In this document: positions 1-10,047 of the stretch, in pieces | How positions within the stretch are numbered: the stretch's first letter is position 1 | How the letters are laid out: every line of letters starts with the position of its first letter | Assembly (NCBI GenBank): GCA_963753815.1 | Contig: CAVWDU010000004.1 | Span: 186,001 to 250,000 of the forward strand | DNA from: CAVWDU01 sp963753815 | GTDB lineage: Bacteria; Pseudomonadota; Gammaproteobacteria; Pseudomonadales; Halieaceae | DNA length: 64,000 nt | Direction of reading: 5' to 3' | Notes under the pieces: model-generated | Seen by the model: only the letters and a program-made list of their open reading frames with translations | Told to the model about the DNA's origin: nothing | Databases searched by the model: none | Translations under genes and position numbers: made by a program

Positions 1-47
1 CCGATCACGGGACAAGCGCCGGCATGGCCGCCCCGGCTCCGCGGCTG

Positions 48-971
48 TCATGAACCCGGGGTGAAGCGCTGCCAGAACGCGTCCGCAGCCGGGGGCAGCC
101 TGCCTTCTCCATTCTCCAGTACTGTACTGATGTACTCGGCCGATGGCTCGGCCAGGCGGGCATAAGCCGCGGCCGTTGCGCGCAGGGCTTTCGCGCCCGG
201 CCACGCGGGCGGCAGCAGTTCTTCGGGAAGCGGGGGATCTTTCAGCAGGATGCGCCGGTAATCGTGGATCAGCAGCGTGCGGGCCACGAACGCCGTTTTC
301 GGCCTGACATCCGGCTCCCTGGCCAGCCAGCGAAACAGCGGTGCATAGCGGCGCTGGAATTCCCGATAGTGGCGCGCCACCACCGCCAGTTGCCAGTTCT
401 CGTGCACCAGCGCCCGGACGGCGCGCCGGGATCCCGGCGTGGGCATTTCTGCCTGCATGCTGATGACCCGCTCGTCGGCATCGAATTCATCGAGGATGTC
501 GCGCAGTTCCGGCCCGGCGGAACCGGGTCTGGCGTAGGTGCCCGCGGCGATGTTGCGGTAGCCCTGCCAGTAAAGGCTGCGGCGGAAGAGCTCTCGATTT
601 TCGTCGGCCAGATCCCAGGGAATGATCAGCTGCCAGCGACCGTCCCACGGCTGCGTCTCCAGGCTGTAGATTCGCCGTGCTGCGCGGGCATATTCGTGGC
701 TGCCGTAGGGCGTGAAGCGGTAATAGCTGCGCCGGCCGACCCGCTCCGAGACCAGCCAGCCTTCCTTTACCAGCCTGAAAACAGATGTCCTCACCAGGCG
801 CTCGCTCACCCCCAGTGGTTCCAGGCAGCGCACCAGGCTGCCGAGCCAGAGCGTATCGCCATGCTGGGAGACAGTGTCCCCGAATACGGTGATGATAAGC
901 GATGTGGTCCTGAGCGGTCGGCGCTGTGCGAAGTTATCTATCAGCCGGCTGACGGCAGCGGGGTGGGACAC
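48..971 (-). CDS. paaX: PaaX, phenylacetate-responsive repressor
   Basis: This is a 307-residue PaaX-family transcriptional regulator, the usual length for the family. It has an N-terminal winged-helix DNA-binding segment (about residues 20-90, including the stretch RLVRTSVFRLVKEGWL) followed by the PaaX C-terminal ligand/dimer region. PaaX proteins repress paa operons and are released by phenylacetyl-CoA. The gene starts with GTG at 971 and is transcribed away from paaK, leaving a 236-bp shared control region. Its position at the edge of a complete paa locus supports the assignment strongly. The assignment is by family pattern; binding to the candidate operators at 1125 and 14612 is inference. 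Confidence 0.93.
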   Translation of the reverse strand: MSHPAAVSRLIDNFAQRRPLRTTSLIITVFGDTVSQHGDTLWLGSLVRCLEPLGVSERLVRTSVFRLVKEGWLVSERVGRRSYYRFTPYGSHEYARAARRIYSLETQPWDGRWQLIIPWDLADENRELFRRSLYWQGYRNIAAGTYARPGSAGPELRDILDEFDADERVISMQAEMPTPGSRRAVRALVHENWQLAVVARHYREFQRRYAPLFRWLAREPDVRPKTAFVARTLLIHDYRRILLKDPPLPEELLPPAWPGAKALRATAAAYARLAEPSAEYISTVLENGEGRLPPAADAFWQRFTPGS

Positions 972-1124
972 GAAAATTGCCTTTTTTATTAGGGGGCCGG
1001 TGACGCCTCCGTCTGCCGCTGCGGCATGGCGGCTGTCCTGATGACGCGTCGCTATTCTACACCCGCAGGGTCACTTTTCCACCCGCTCGGGTTGAACCAC
1101 GGCGGCGTGAATGGGGGCTTACAA

Positions 1125-1170
1125 GATGATACAAAAAACTTGATTTGCCGTGAAATTTGGTATTACATTT
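1125..1170 (+). promoter_or_regulatory. Candidate paaK promoter with PaaX-type operator half-site
   Basis: An AT-rich island sits in GC-rich DNA between paaX and paaK. It contains ATGATACAAAAAACT (1126-1140), followed at 1140-1145 by TTGATT and, about 15-17 bp later, TATTAC/TTACAT, a weak sigma70-like pair. A near copy of the half-site (ATGATACATAAAAGT, read on the minus strand) lies upstream of paaZ at 14626-14640. Sharing between two paa promoters suggests a common regulator, most simply PaaX; this is inference. Confidence 0.45.
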
Positions 1171-1207
1171 AGCGGCCGGTTGAGACTTACAGTTCACGGG
1201 AGCGTGT

Positions 1208-2515
<1,308 letters not shown>

Positions 2516-2709
2516 CTGCGGGGCCGCAGAACTCGCGCCCACCGCCGGTGAGTCGGCTCCCGGGCCTGCTCTGCCGGGCACTCGCGAAGCGTGCACGCAG
2601 TGACCCACTGCGAGAGATTGCAGTGCACCGTGCCGTTGAAATCGTAACGAAGGGCTGTCTCCAGAATGGCCCTTGAATAACAGTGAAATCTGAAAACAGG
2701 GAGAAACCG

Positions 2710-4971
2710 ATGTACCCGCACATCCGCAAAACGCTATTTTCCGCCTGCCGACACGCCAGCCTCGTTGCTATCGGCGCCGGATTGGCATCGTCGTACCCGC
2801 TGATGGCCCAGGCACAGGGCGGGGGTAAACTCGAGGAGGTGGTGGTCACTGCCCAGCATCGCGAGGAAAACCTGCAGGACGTGCCCATCTCGGTCAGCGC
2901 TCTCAGTGCGCAGGACCTGAGCGAGGCGCAGGTATTCGGGGCAACGGAGATTGCCTACCGGGTCCCCGGCATGGCCTACGCCGAGTTCGCGCCCGGGCAG
3001 GCGATTATTTCCATGCGCGGTATCAGCTCCGCCGACGATGGCGCGGGCATGGACAATTCCGTGGTCCTGTTTCTCGATGGCGTCTACATCGGTCGCAACG
3101 CCAGCATCAACTTCGAGATGTTCGATCTCGAACGGATCGAAGTCCTGCGGGGGCCACAGGGTACCCTGTTCGGTCGCAACGCCATCGGTGGCGCCATCAA
3201 CGTCACCACGGCAAAGCCCAACAATGAGGCCCTGACGGCCAAGGCGGAAGTGGCCGTTGGCAACCTGGGCCAGTTGCGTTACCAGGGCTATGTGAGCGGG
3301 CCGCTCGGCGAGCACTTCGCCGCCAAGCTCACCTACAATCACCGCGAGCACGATGGCTGGGTCGATAATATTGTCCTCAACAAGGAGCAGCAGGATGAGG
3401 ACAACGATTCCGTTCGCGGGCAACTGTCCTACACCTCCGACAATGCCTACTGGCTGCTCAGCGCCGACTACATGGAGGATGACCGTGAGGACATGGGCCG
3501 GGTGCCGATCTTCCCGGGCGCCGATCCCAATACGGTGGAGCTGTGGCGGGACGCGGGCGGCCGTGAGGGCAAGGTTACCGCGCCGGTGGACGGGTCCTCC
3601 TACCGCGAGGCCGGCGGCATCAGTCTGCAGGGTGACATCGAGTTCGATTCCGGGACGTTCACCACCATCACCGCCGTGCGGAGCGCGGAGACCGATTGGG
3701 GCATGGCTTCGATCGGTGTCGGCTGGCGTGGCGGGGTCGAAATCCTTGACGATATCGATGAGGAGATCGATACCTTCAGCCAGGAATTCCGCTGGACGTC
3801 GAGCCTGGATGGCAACTTCAACTATGTCGCCGGTCTCTATTATCTGCGCGAGGAAACCGACCGGACAGAAGCATTCCGATTGTTGGCGCCCGCCGGTGCC
3901 AACGGCAGCTACATCGACGTGGGCAACGAGATTTCGCGGCAGGAAAACGAGACCAACAGCTACGCCGCCTACATCCAGGGCGACTGGGACTTTGCCGAGG
4001 ACTGGACCCTGACCCTGGGGGGGCGCTATACCTACGACGAAAAGGAGACCGACAGTACCTCGGTCAACTGCGGCGCATTGCCGCCCGGGTTTGAAAACTA
4101 CCCCGGTTGCGACGGCGTCGGCGGCAGCCTGAATATCATCGCCCAGACCTTCCGCGTCAAGGCCGACGACAACTGGAGCGATTTTTCGCCGAAAGTGTCT
4201 CTGCAGTGGCGGCAGACGGACGACGTGATGTGGTTCGCCACCGTCGCCAAGGGCTTCAAGAGTGGCGGTTTCGGCGGCGCCCCCGGCACGCCGGAGCAGG
4301 CGCAGGTGCCCGTGGATGAAGAGATCGCCTGGAACTATGAGCTGGGCATGAAGGGCGATTTCATCGACAACACCCTGAGGCTCAACGTCACCGGATTCTA
4401 CACCGACTACGAGGACCTGCAGGTTGTTCGTTTCGGCCCGACCGAGGCCAATCCTGATTTCGGCTCTTTCATTACCGACAACCTGGGTGAGGCCGAGATC
4501 AAGGGCATCGAGCTTGAGTTCACCTGGCTGGCGACCGAAAACCTGACCCTGTCCGGCAACTACGCCTACCTCGACACCGAAGTGGATGACCTGGTACTGC
4601 AGGTTGCCAGTGGCGGGCTCGATGTCTCGGGTTCGGATCTGCGCCAGGCGCCCGAGAACAAGACCTCGCTCACGGCGAGCTACGATGTGCCGCTCAGCGG
4701 TGGTTCGTTCCTCAACTTCCGCGGCGATTACACCTACGTGGACGAGCAGATCAACGACTACGCCAACCAGAACACCATCATCGAGGAACTGGAACTCTGG
4801 GACGCGCGGGTATCCTGGACCTCGGCCGAAGGTCGCTGGCAGGCGGCCCTGTGGGGTAAAAACCTGACCGACGAGCGGGTGATCAGCCATTCCTACGTGA
4901 TCGGGCCCGGGGTGATAGGCGTGTGGAACGCGCCGCGCACCTACGGTGTCAGTCTTAGCTGGTCCATGTAG
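2710..4971 (+). CDS. TonB-dependent outer-membrane receptor
   Basis: The product (about 753 residues from ATG 2710) is a TonB-dependent receptor: a signal peptide ending near LMAQAQG, a TonB-box-like LEEVVVTAQ, a plug domain with the conserved segment FDLERIEVLRGPQGTLFGRN, and a long beta-barrel ending in an aromatic-rich last strand (SLSWSM). ATG 2710 is preferred over the upstream in-frame GTG at 2683 because AGGGAG lies six bases before it and a clean signal peptide follows. It lies between paaK and a penicillin-acylase-like gene, so its cargo may be a phenylacetyl-amide or other aromatic amide. That substrate is inferred from context only; many receptors of this subfamily have no known ligand. 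Confidence 0.92.
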   Translation: MYPHIRKTLFSACRHASLVAIGAGLASSYPLMAQAQGGGKLEEVVVTAQHREENLQDVPISVSALSAQDLSEAQVFGATEIAYRVPGMAYAEFAPGQAIISMRGISSADDGAGMDNSVVLFLDGVYIGRNASINFEMFDLERIEVLRGPQGTLFGRNAIGGAINVTTAKPNNEALTAKAEVAVGNLGQLRYQGYVSGPLGEHFAAKLTYNHREHDGWVDNIVLNKEQQDEDNDSVRGQLSYTSDNAYWLLSADYMEDDREDMGRVPIFPGADPNTVELWRDAGGREGKVTAPVDGSSYREAGGISLQGDIEFDSGTFTTITAVRSAETDWGMASIGVGWRGGVEILDDIDEEIDTFSQEFRWTSSLDGNFNYVAGLYYLREETDRTEAFRLLAPAGANGSYIDVGNEISRQENETNSYAAYIQGDWDFAEDWTLTLGGRYTYDEKETDSTSVNCGALPPGFENYPGCDGVGGSLNIIAQTFRVKADDNWSDFSPKVSLQWRQTDDVMWFATVAKGFKSGGFGGAPGTPEQAQVPVDEEIAWNYELGMKGDFIDNTLRLNVTGFYTDYEDLQVVRFGPTEANPDFGSFITDNLGEAEIKGIELEFTWLATENLTLSGNYAYLDTEVDDLVLQVASGGLDVSGSDLRQAPENKTSLTASYDVPLSGGSFLNFRGDYTYVDEQINDYANQNTIIEELELWDARVSWTSAEGRWQAALWGKNLTDERVISHSYVIGPGVIGVWNAPRTYGVSLSWSM

Positions 4972-5009
4972 CCAGTAACCGGAACATCGCGAGATGGGGT
5001 GTAAGCTGG

Positions 5010-5057
5010 GTGTGCGGTAAAGTGTGGGGTAAGGTGTGGAGTAGGGCGGGGAGTATT
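5010..5057 (+). repeat. G/T-rich imperfect repeats before the acylase start
   Basis: This stretch is made of degenerate repeats of the form GTGTGGGGTAAG / GTGTGGAGTAGG / GCGGGGAGTATT. It is strongly strand-biased, with almost no C on the plus strand. It contains several in-frame GTG codons and ends in GGGGAG four bases before GTG 5058. It may be leader sequence rather than coding. Confidence 0.5.
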
Positions 5058-7634
5058 GTGGGGATAAGGGTGGCGGCCGTTGCCCTGCTGCTGGCCCAGT
5101 GGCCCGCAGTGAGCAACGCGGGCCAGGTCGTCGCACAGGCCGCCGATGTCGGATCCGCCGCCCGGGATGCGGAGACGGTCACCGTCTACCGCGATGCGTA
5201 CGGTACGCCCCACGTCGTGGCCGGGAGTAACCGCGGCGTGTTCTACGGCTATGGTTATGCGGTGGCCACTGACCGTCTCTTCCAGATGGAGATGCTGCGT
5301 CGCACGACCCAGGGCAGGGTCGCGGAGGTGCTCGGCGAGGAATTTCTCCCGCTGGACGTGAGTCTCCGCACCGGTTACGACCACCGTGCCATCGCGTCGC
5401 AGCTGGCCGCCTTGCCGAATGCAGAGCGGGAGATACTGGCCGCTTACGCCGGTGGGTTCAGCGCCCGGGTCGAAGAGGTGCTGGCCGACCGGGCGCTGCT
5501 GCCCGCTGAATTCCGCGACCACGGTTTCCTGCCCTCAGCGTGGAGCGCCTACGATGTGGCCATGCTGTTCGTCGGCTCCATCGCCCATCGCTATTCCGAC
5601 TTCAACTCCGAGCGCGACAACCTGCGCCTGTTGCGCGCCCTGGAATCGCGGCATGGCCGGGATACGGCTTGGCGTCTATTCAATGCCAGCAAGTGGCTGC
5701 TTGATGATGCCTCGCCGACGACGGTCCCCCGGGACGAAAACTGGGAATCACCACCGGCACCCGGGCGTCCGGCCTACCTCGATACGCTACCGGCAGCTGA
5801 GTCCCAGCCCCGGGTGGCACTGACCGCGCGCGGCCGCTTCGCCGGCTACGCGCAGGTTGGTGAGGCGGCGGCGCGCTGGCGGGAGCAGGTGGCGCGGGAA
5901 GGTTTCGGCGGCGTGCCGGGCTTTACCGGGGCGAGTAACTACTGGGCGGTCCGCAAGCTCGAGGATGCGTCAGCCGTGCTGCTCAACGGCCCCCAGTTCG
6001 GTTTCAGCGTACCGTCCTACGTATACGGCATCGGGCTGCACGGCGGTGACTTTCATGCGGTGGGCAATACCTTGTTGGCGCTGCCAGCGCTGCTGTTCGC
6101 GCACAACAATCACATCGCCTGGGGCAGCACTGCCGGCATCAGCGACCAGGGTGACGAGTTTCTGCTGACCCTCGACCCGGCCAACCCCGAGCGTTACCGC
6201 TACCGGGACGGGTGGCGCGATCTGGAGCGCTGGACCGAAACGATCCGCGTCAAGGGCGCAGCCGATGTGTCGGTAACGGCCCGCCGTTCGCACCTCGGAA
6301 TGATTCTGGACCACGACCCCAAGGCCGGCGTGGCGTGGGCACGTGCCCGCACCTGGGAGGGTGCCGAATTGTCCTCGCTGATGGCCTGGGTGTGGCTCGC
6401 CACCGATCGCGATCTCGATGCCGCGCACCGGCGCATCGCGGGCCTCGCGACCAACATCAACATGTATACAATGGACCGCGAGGGGCACCTGGGTTACGTC
6501 CATGCCGGCCGCTACCCACGGCGCGCCGAGGGGCACGATCCGCGCCTGCCGGCGCCGGGTGACGGCGCCTGGGACTGGCATGGCATGCGACCCTACACCG
6601 ACAATCCCACGGTGCGGGACCCCGGGCAGGGCTATATTGCCAACTGGAACAACCGCCCCCGGGCCGACTGGATCAGCTCAGACCTGTGGACCTATACCTG
6701 GGGGCGCGCGGATCGCGCGTCCATCTTGTTCAACGCGCTGGAATCCCTGCCTGAGCGCACCGTGCGCGCAGTGGAGGGGCTCAATCGCACCGCCAGCTTT
6801 GCCGATGTCAGTGCGCCAACGCTGCTGCCGGCGCTGCTGGCGGCGGCAGAGCGGCGGCCGGCCATGGACGCCCGGGTTGCCCGCGCAGTCGCTGCGCTGT
6901 CGGATTGGAACGGGCAGTGGCATGTCGACGCGCAACGCCGCTACGGGCTTGCGCCGACCCTGATGGCGACCTGGTCGCGCGTGCTGCTGCGGGAAGTACT
7001 GGCCGATGATATCGGGCCGGACTTTTTTCACCTGTATGCCGCCACCAATCACCCGGACCGGCCGCTGGGGCCATCGGTCCCGAACCCGGTGGGGATCAAG
7101 ATTCTTGTCCGCAACCTCGACCGGCTGGGCTCAGACGCCTGGGGCGATGACGACTACGACTTTTTCAACGGCGGGAATCCGGATGACGCACTGCTGCGCA
7201 GCCTTGATCTTGCCCTCGATGAGTTGACCCGGGAACAGGGCGCGGACATGAGCGGCTGGCACCTGCAGGCGCACCCCATGCAGTGGCGACCCTACAACTT
7301 CCGCGGCGTACCCCAGGCCCGGGAATCTGCGCTCGTGGAGCTTGATGCCTATATGAATCGCGGCAGCGAGAATAACCTGTTCATCGCGACCGGCAAGGGA
7401 ATTGAGGCTCGCGATGTGTTGCCACCGGGACAATCAGGCTTTACCGGCGCAGCGCCTGTGGGCCCGAACACCCATGACCAGATGGCTCTGTACTCGGGCT
7501 TCGGTTACAAGACGGTCCCGTTCACGGTCGAGGCAGTGAAAGCGTCCGCAAAGACCAGGACGGTGCTCGCCGTGCCATCGAACCGAGCAGCCGTCGAACG
7601 CGAATCAGTCCCCGGCGCGGTCGGGTCCCGTTGA
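5058..7634 (+). CDS. Penicillin G acylase-like periplasmic amidohydrolase
   Basis: This is an N-terminal-nucleophile acylase, made as one chain and expected to self-cleave into alpha and beta subunits in the periplasm. The predicted beta-chain N-terminal Ser (codon 5934-5936, in FTGASNYW) is followed by LNGPQFGFSVPSYVYGIGLH and by WGSTAG, HDPRLPAPG, GYIANWNN, FRGVPQA, NRGSENN and PGQSGF. As I recall these motifs are shared with E. coli penicillin G acylase rather than the more distant acylases. Penicillin G acylase releases phenylacetate from phenylacetyl-amides. GTG 5058 gives a compact signal peptide (hydrophobic VAAVALLLA, cleavage near SNA) and has GGGGAG upstream; the frame stays open back to GTG 5010. 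The 3' end overlaps the convergent amidase gene by 30 bp. Lying beside paaK, it probably feeds phenylacetate to PaaK. Substrate is inferred. Confidence 0.88.
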   Translation: MGIRVAAVALLLAQWPAVSNAGQVVAQAADVGSAARDAETVTVYRDAYGTPHVVAGSNRGVFYGYGYAVATDRLFQMEMLRRTTQGRVAEVLGEEFLPLDVSLRTGYDHRAIASQLAALPNAEREILAAYAGGFSARVEEVLADRALLPAEFRDHGFLPSAWSAYDVAMLFVGSIAHRYSDFNSERDNLRLLRALESRHGRDTAWRLFNASKWLLDDASPTTVPRDENWESPPAPGRPAYLDTLPAAESQPRVALTARGRFAGYAQVGEAAARWREQVAREGFGGVPGFTGASNYWAVRKLEDASAVLLNGPQFGFSVPSYVYGIGLHGGDFHAVGNTLLALPALLFAHNNHIAWGSTAGISDQGDEFLLTLDPANPERYRYRDGWRDLERWTETIRVKGAADVSVTARRSHLGMILDHDPKAGVAWARARTWEGAELSSLMAWVWLATDRDLDAAHRRIAGLATNINMYTMDREGHLGYVHAGRYPRRAEGHDPRLPAPGDGAWDWHGMRPYTDNPTVRDPGQGYIANWNNRPRADWISSDLWTYTWGRADRASILFNALESLPERTVRAVEGLNRTASFADVSAPTLLPALLAAAERRPAMDARVARAVAALSDWNGQWHVDAQRRYGLAPTLMATWSRVLLREVLADDIGPDFFHLYAATNHPDRPLGPSVPNPVGIKILVRNLDRLGSDAWGDDDYDFFNGGNPDDALLRSLDLALDELTREQGADMSGWHLQAHPMQWRPYNFRGVPQARESALVELDAYMNRGSENNLFIATGKGIEARDVLPPGQSGFTGAAPVGPNTHDQMALYSGFGYKTVPFTVEAVKASAKTRTVLAVPSNRAAVERESVPGAVGSR

Positions 7635-9152
7635 CCCACAGTCGTCCGTCTTCAGCAGTTGCTCTATCGCGAGCGCAATGCCGAGCAGGCGGTCATCGCT
7701 ACCCGCTGGCCCGTCGAGTTCTACACCGACAGGCAGTCCATCCGCGCTGCAGCCGGCCGGCAGGCTGATACCGGGGATGCCGGCATTACTGCCGGGGTCG
7801 GTATTGCGTATATAGGTGGGGAAGGTAGGCACCTGCGCGCCGCCCAACTCGACGGTCGAGAGGTCCGCCTGGATGGGCCTGGCCGGCAGCGGCGTGGAGG
7901 GAAAGATAATTGCGGCGACACCGTGGCGCTCGAAGTAGTCGGCATACGCCGCCTGCAGTTTGGGTCGATCGATTTCCAGGGCCTGTTGGTAGGCGTCTCT
8001 TTCGATCGCACCGCCGAGCGCACTGCCGACAACCTCGCGCACATCCGGACTGGCGATGGCCTGCAGCAGCGCCGTTACGTCGCCGCCCGGTACATTGGCC
8101 TCAATGTAGGCCGGCAGCAGCGTGGCGGTTTCGTGCAGCACCACCGGGAAGCTGACCCGGTCGTTCAGCCCGGCCAGGCCGGGAATTGCGGCTGTTACCA
8201 GTTCCACGCCGGCATCCTTCAACTGGTCGAGGGTGCGTGACATCACCTGCTCGGTTGCCGGGTCGAGGGAGTCATAGAAATAGGCGTGAGGTACACCGAG
8301 GCGCAATCCCTTGAGTGGCGATGCTCCATTGTTGCCGCGCAGGACCCCGCGCAGGACCGCGTCTATCCGCCGGGCATCTGTGACCGTGCGGGTGATAGGG
8401 CCTGCCGTGTCGCGGGTATTGGAAATCAGCGTCATCCCGTCTGTCGGATAACGGCCAGTGCTGGGGCGAAAACCGACCAGTCCGTTGAGTGCGGCGGGAA
8501 TGCGTACTGAGCCCCCGGTGTCCGTGCCGATACCCGCATCGGCCATACCCAGCGCCACCGCTACCGCGGTGCCGCCGCTGCTGCCACCGGCGATGTAGTC
8601 AGGGTTCACGGCGTTACGCACCGTGCCAAAGGCTTTATTGTCGCTGGTGATACCGTAGGCGAGTTCGTGCAGGTTGTTCTTGCCGATGATAAATGCGCCG
8701 GCCGCTTTCAGGCGGCGGATCAATGCCGCGTCCTGCGCCGGGGTGAAGTCCGCCAGGTAGGGCGTACCCGCCGTGTTGGGCAGGCCCGCCACGTGGATAT
8801 TGTCCTTTACGGCGATCACCATCCCACTCAGCGGCAGTCCCGCGGCCAGCTGGCCTGGCAGCGGTCGCGGCGCGACGCTGATAAACGCGTTGTAGTCGGC
8901 GCCCCGTTGGATACGCTCGTAATAGGCGTCGAGCGGAGTGGCATCGTCGGCGTGGGCGATTGCGCCGGTTAGCCACGCTGCTGCCACGATCAATGCCTCG
9001 CCTATACGGCTCGCTGCGAGCGGCAGCCAGGCCCGTGGCGAAGACTGTTGTAACGACGCGGCCGCTTGTGCCGCGACGGTATTGACGAGCGATGCACTGC
9101 CCATGCGGGATAGTGGACCTCCCATGCGGTTGTGTCTGCGTCGTGCCGTCAT
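7605..9152 (-). CDS. Amidase signature family enzyme
   Basis: The 515-residue protein belongs to the amidase signature family. The catalytic triad is visible: Lys in GMVIAVKDNIHVAG, the cis-Ser in GGSSGGTAVAVA, and the nucleophile Ser in GIGTDTGGSVRIPAALNG. An N-terminal hydrophobic stretch (EALIVAAAWLTGAIAHADD) looks like a signal peptide, so it may act in the periplasm. The far N-terminus is uncertain, because internal ATGs at about codons 10 and 17 are possible. It is convergent with the acylase gene and overlaps it by 30 bp. In this context it could hydrolyse phenylacetamide or related aryl-amides to phenylacetate. Family is sure; substrate is not shown by the sequence. Confidence 0.88.
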   Translation of the reverse strand: MTARRRHNRMGGPLSRMGSASLVNTVAAQAAASLQQSSPRAWLPLAASRIGEALIVAAAWLTGAIAHADDATPLDAYYERIQRGADYNAFISVAPRPLPGQLAAGLPLSGMVIAVKDNIHVAGLPNTAGTPYLADFTPAQDAALIRRLKAAGAFIIGKNNLHELAYGITSDNKAFGTVRNAVNPDYIAGGSSGGTAVAVALGMADAGIGTDTGGSVRIPAALNGLVGFRPSTGRYPTDGMTLISNTRDTAGPITRTVTDARRIDAVLRGVLRGNNGASPLKGLRLGVPHAYFYDSLDPATEQVMSRTLDQLKDAGVELVTAAIPGLAGLNDRVSFPVVLHETATLLPAYIEANVPGGDVTALLQAIASPDVREVVGSALGGAIERDAYQQALEIDRPKLQAAYADYFERHGVAAIIFPSTPLPARPIQADLSTVELGGAQVPTFPTYIRNTDPGSNAGIPGISLPAGCSADGLPVGVELDGPAGSDDRLLGIALAIEQLLKTDDCGSTGPDRAGD

Positions 9153-9466
9153 TTCAGTTCAGTGCTCCCAATAGATAATGAATGCAGCGCCTGACTTCAC
9201 TGCGCGATAACCGTTGAGCTGAGAAGCTTCCTCAATTCCTCTTTCGGATAGCGCACGATTCTACGTGCAGGTGTCCGCTACCGTCGAGGCCCGTCGGGGA
9301 AGAGACCCCCCCAGCGCCGGGATATTGTCACTGGCACATCCTCGAGACTCGCCTACAATTTGCAAGCGTGACAGGGCCTCGATTGCCCTCTCGTCGACGG
9401 GGGTTGCAGTGATCACGTGTTATTGAGAAGGAGCGCCCCGATCAGAAACCCTACAGGAGATAACCA
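9153..9466. other. 314-bp intergenic region
   Basis: No gene was found between the divergent amidase and the 163-residue secreted protein. It contains a run of seven C (9306-9312), a possible promoter at 9331-9359, and a good ribosome-binding site (CAGGAG at 9454) just before ATG 9467. Confidence 0.5.
9331..9359 (+). promoter_or_regulatory. Possible sigma70 promoter
   Basis: CTGGCA (9331) and TACAAT (9354) are separated by 17 bp. The -10 box is good and the -35 box is weak. It points toward the gene at 9467. Confidence 0.3.
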
Positions 9467-9958
9467 ATGAACCTACCAAAGATTTTGACGATGGCAATCG
9501 CGCTGTGTTTTGCGACCACTTTCAACCACGCCATTGCCGAGACCATGACCTGGGCCGAAACAGTACAGTCCAAGATCAAGGCCCTGGACCTGTCTGATGT
9601 GCAGAAGACAGACATCAACAAGGCATTTGCGATGGCTGATGAGGCTTACGATGACGCCTTCGCCACAGCCCGCAAGGCGATCAGCGAGACGCTGACAGAT
9701 GAACAGAAGCAAAAGCTGGGGGATATGGCCAACGCGGAAATACAGCGTCGGATGGAAGGCAATGCCAGCGCGCGCAGTAAATCCATTGCCGAAATCGGCG
9801 AAATGATCGGCATCACCAGCGACCAGTCAGACACCCTGAAAAAGTCCATGGGTATGCTGGGTGATTCCCTGGACAGCATAGACGCAAAGCTGATGTCGCA
9901 GATCAAGTCTATCCTCAACGACAAACAGCTGGCCCAGATCGCCTCCTGGCTGAGCTGA
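9467..9958 (+). CDS. Small secreted helical protein, Spy/CpxP-like
   Basis: The 163-residue product has a signal peptide (hydrophobic ILTMAIALCFATTF, cleavage near AIA-ET) and a mature part that is almost all helical and polar, without cysteines. Three LTxxQ-like motifs (LSDVQK, LTDEQK, LNDKQL) recall the Spy/CpxP family of periplasmic ATP-independent chaperones and stress sensors. Spacing of the motifs and total length (about 160) fit that family, but overall sequence resemblance is only by pattern, so this is a tentative call. ATG 9467 has CAGGAG seven bases upstream. It stands alone, with its own promoter region, between the amidase and the OPT transporter. Confidence 0.72.
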   Translation: MNLPKILTMAIALCFATTFNHAIAETMTWAETVQSKIKALDLSDVQKTDINKAFAMADEAYDDAFATARKAISETLTDEQKQKLGDMANAEIQRRMEGNASARSKSIAEIGEMIGITSDQSDTLKKSMGMLGDSLDSIDAKLMSQIKSILNDKQLAQIASWLS

Positions 9959-10047
9959 GACACTCTACCACTTGGGCCGCGCCGGCTGGCCGGCCCGCAT
10001 GCCCGGGCCATCGGTCCCCGCTAGACTCGAGCGCGTGAAGGTGTGGT

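Noticed and set aside
2734..5136. 800-codon open frame on the minus strand opposite the first TonB receptor
   Set aside because: Its translation is low-complexity (Gly/Val/Asp/Gln rich) with no domain; the receptor on the plus strand explains the DNA.
5058..9152. Acylase/amidase as a beta-lactam resistance system
   Set aside because: The context is phenylacetate catabolism with no beta-lactamase or efflux genes; a nutritional role is simpler.
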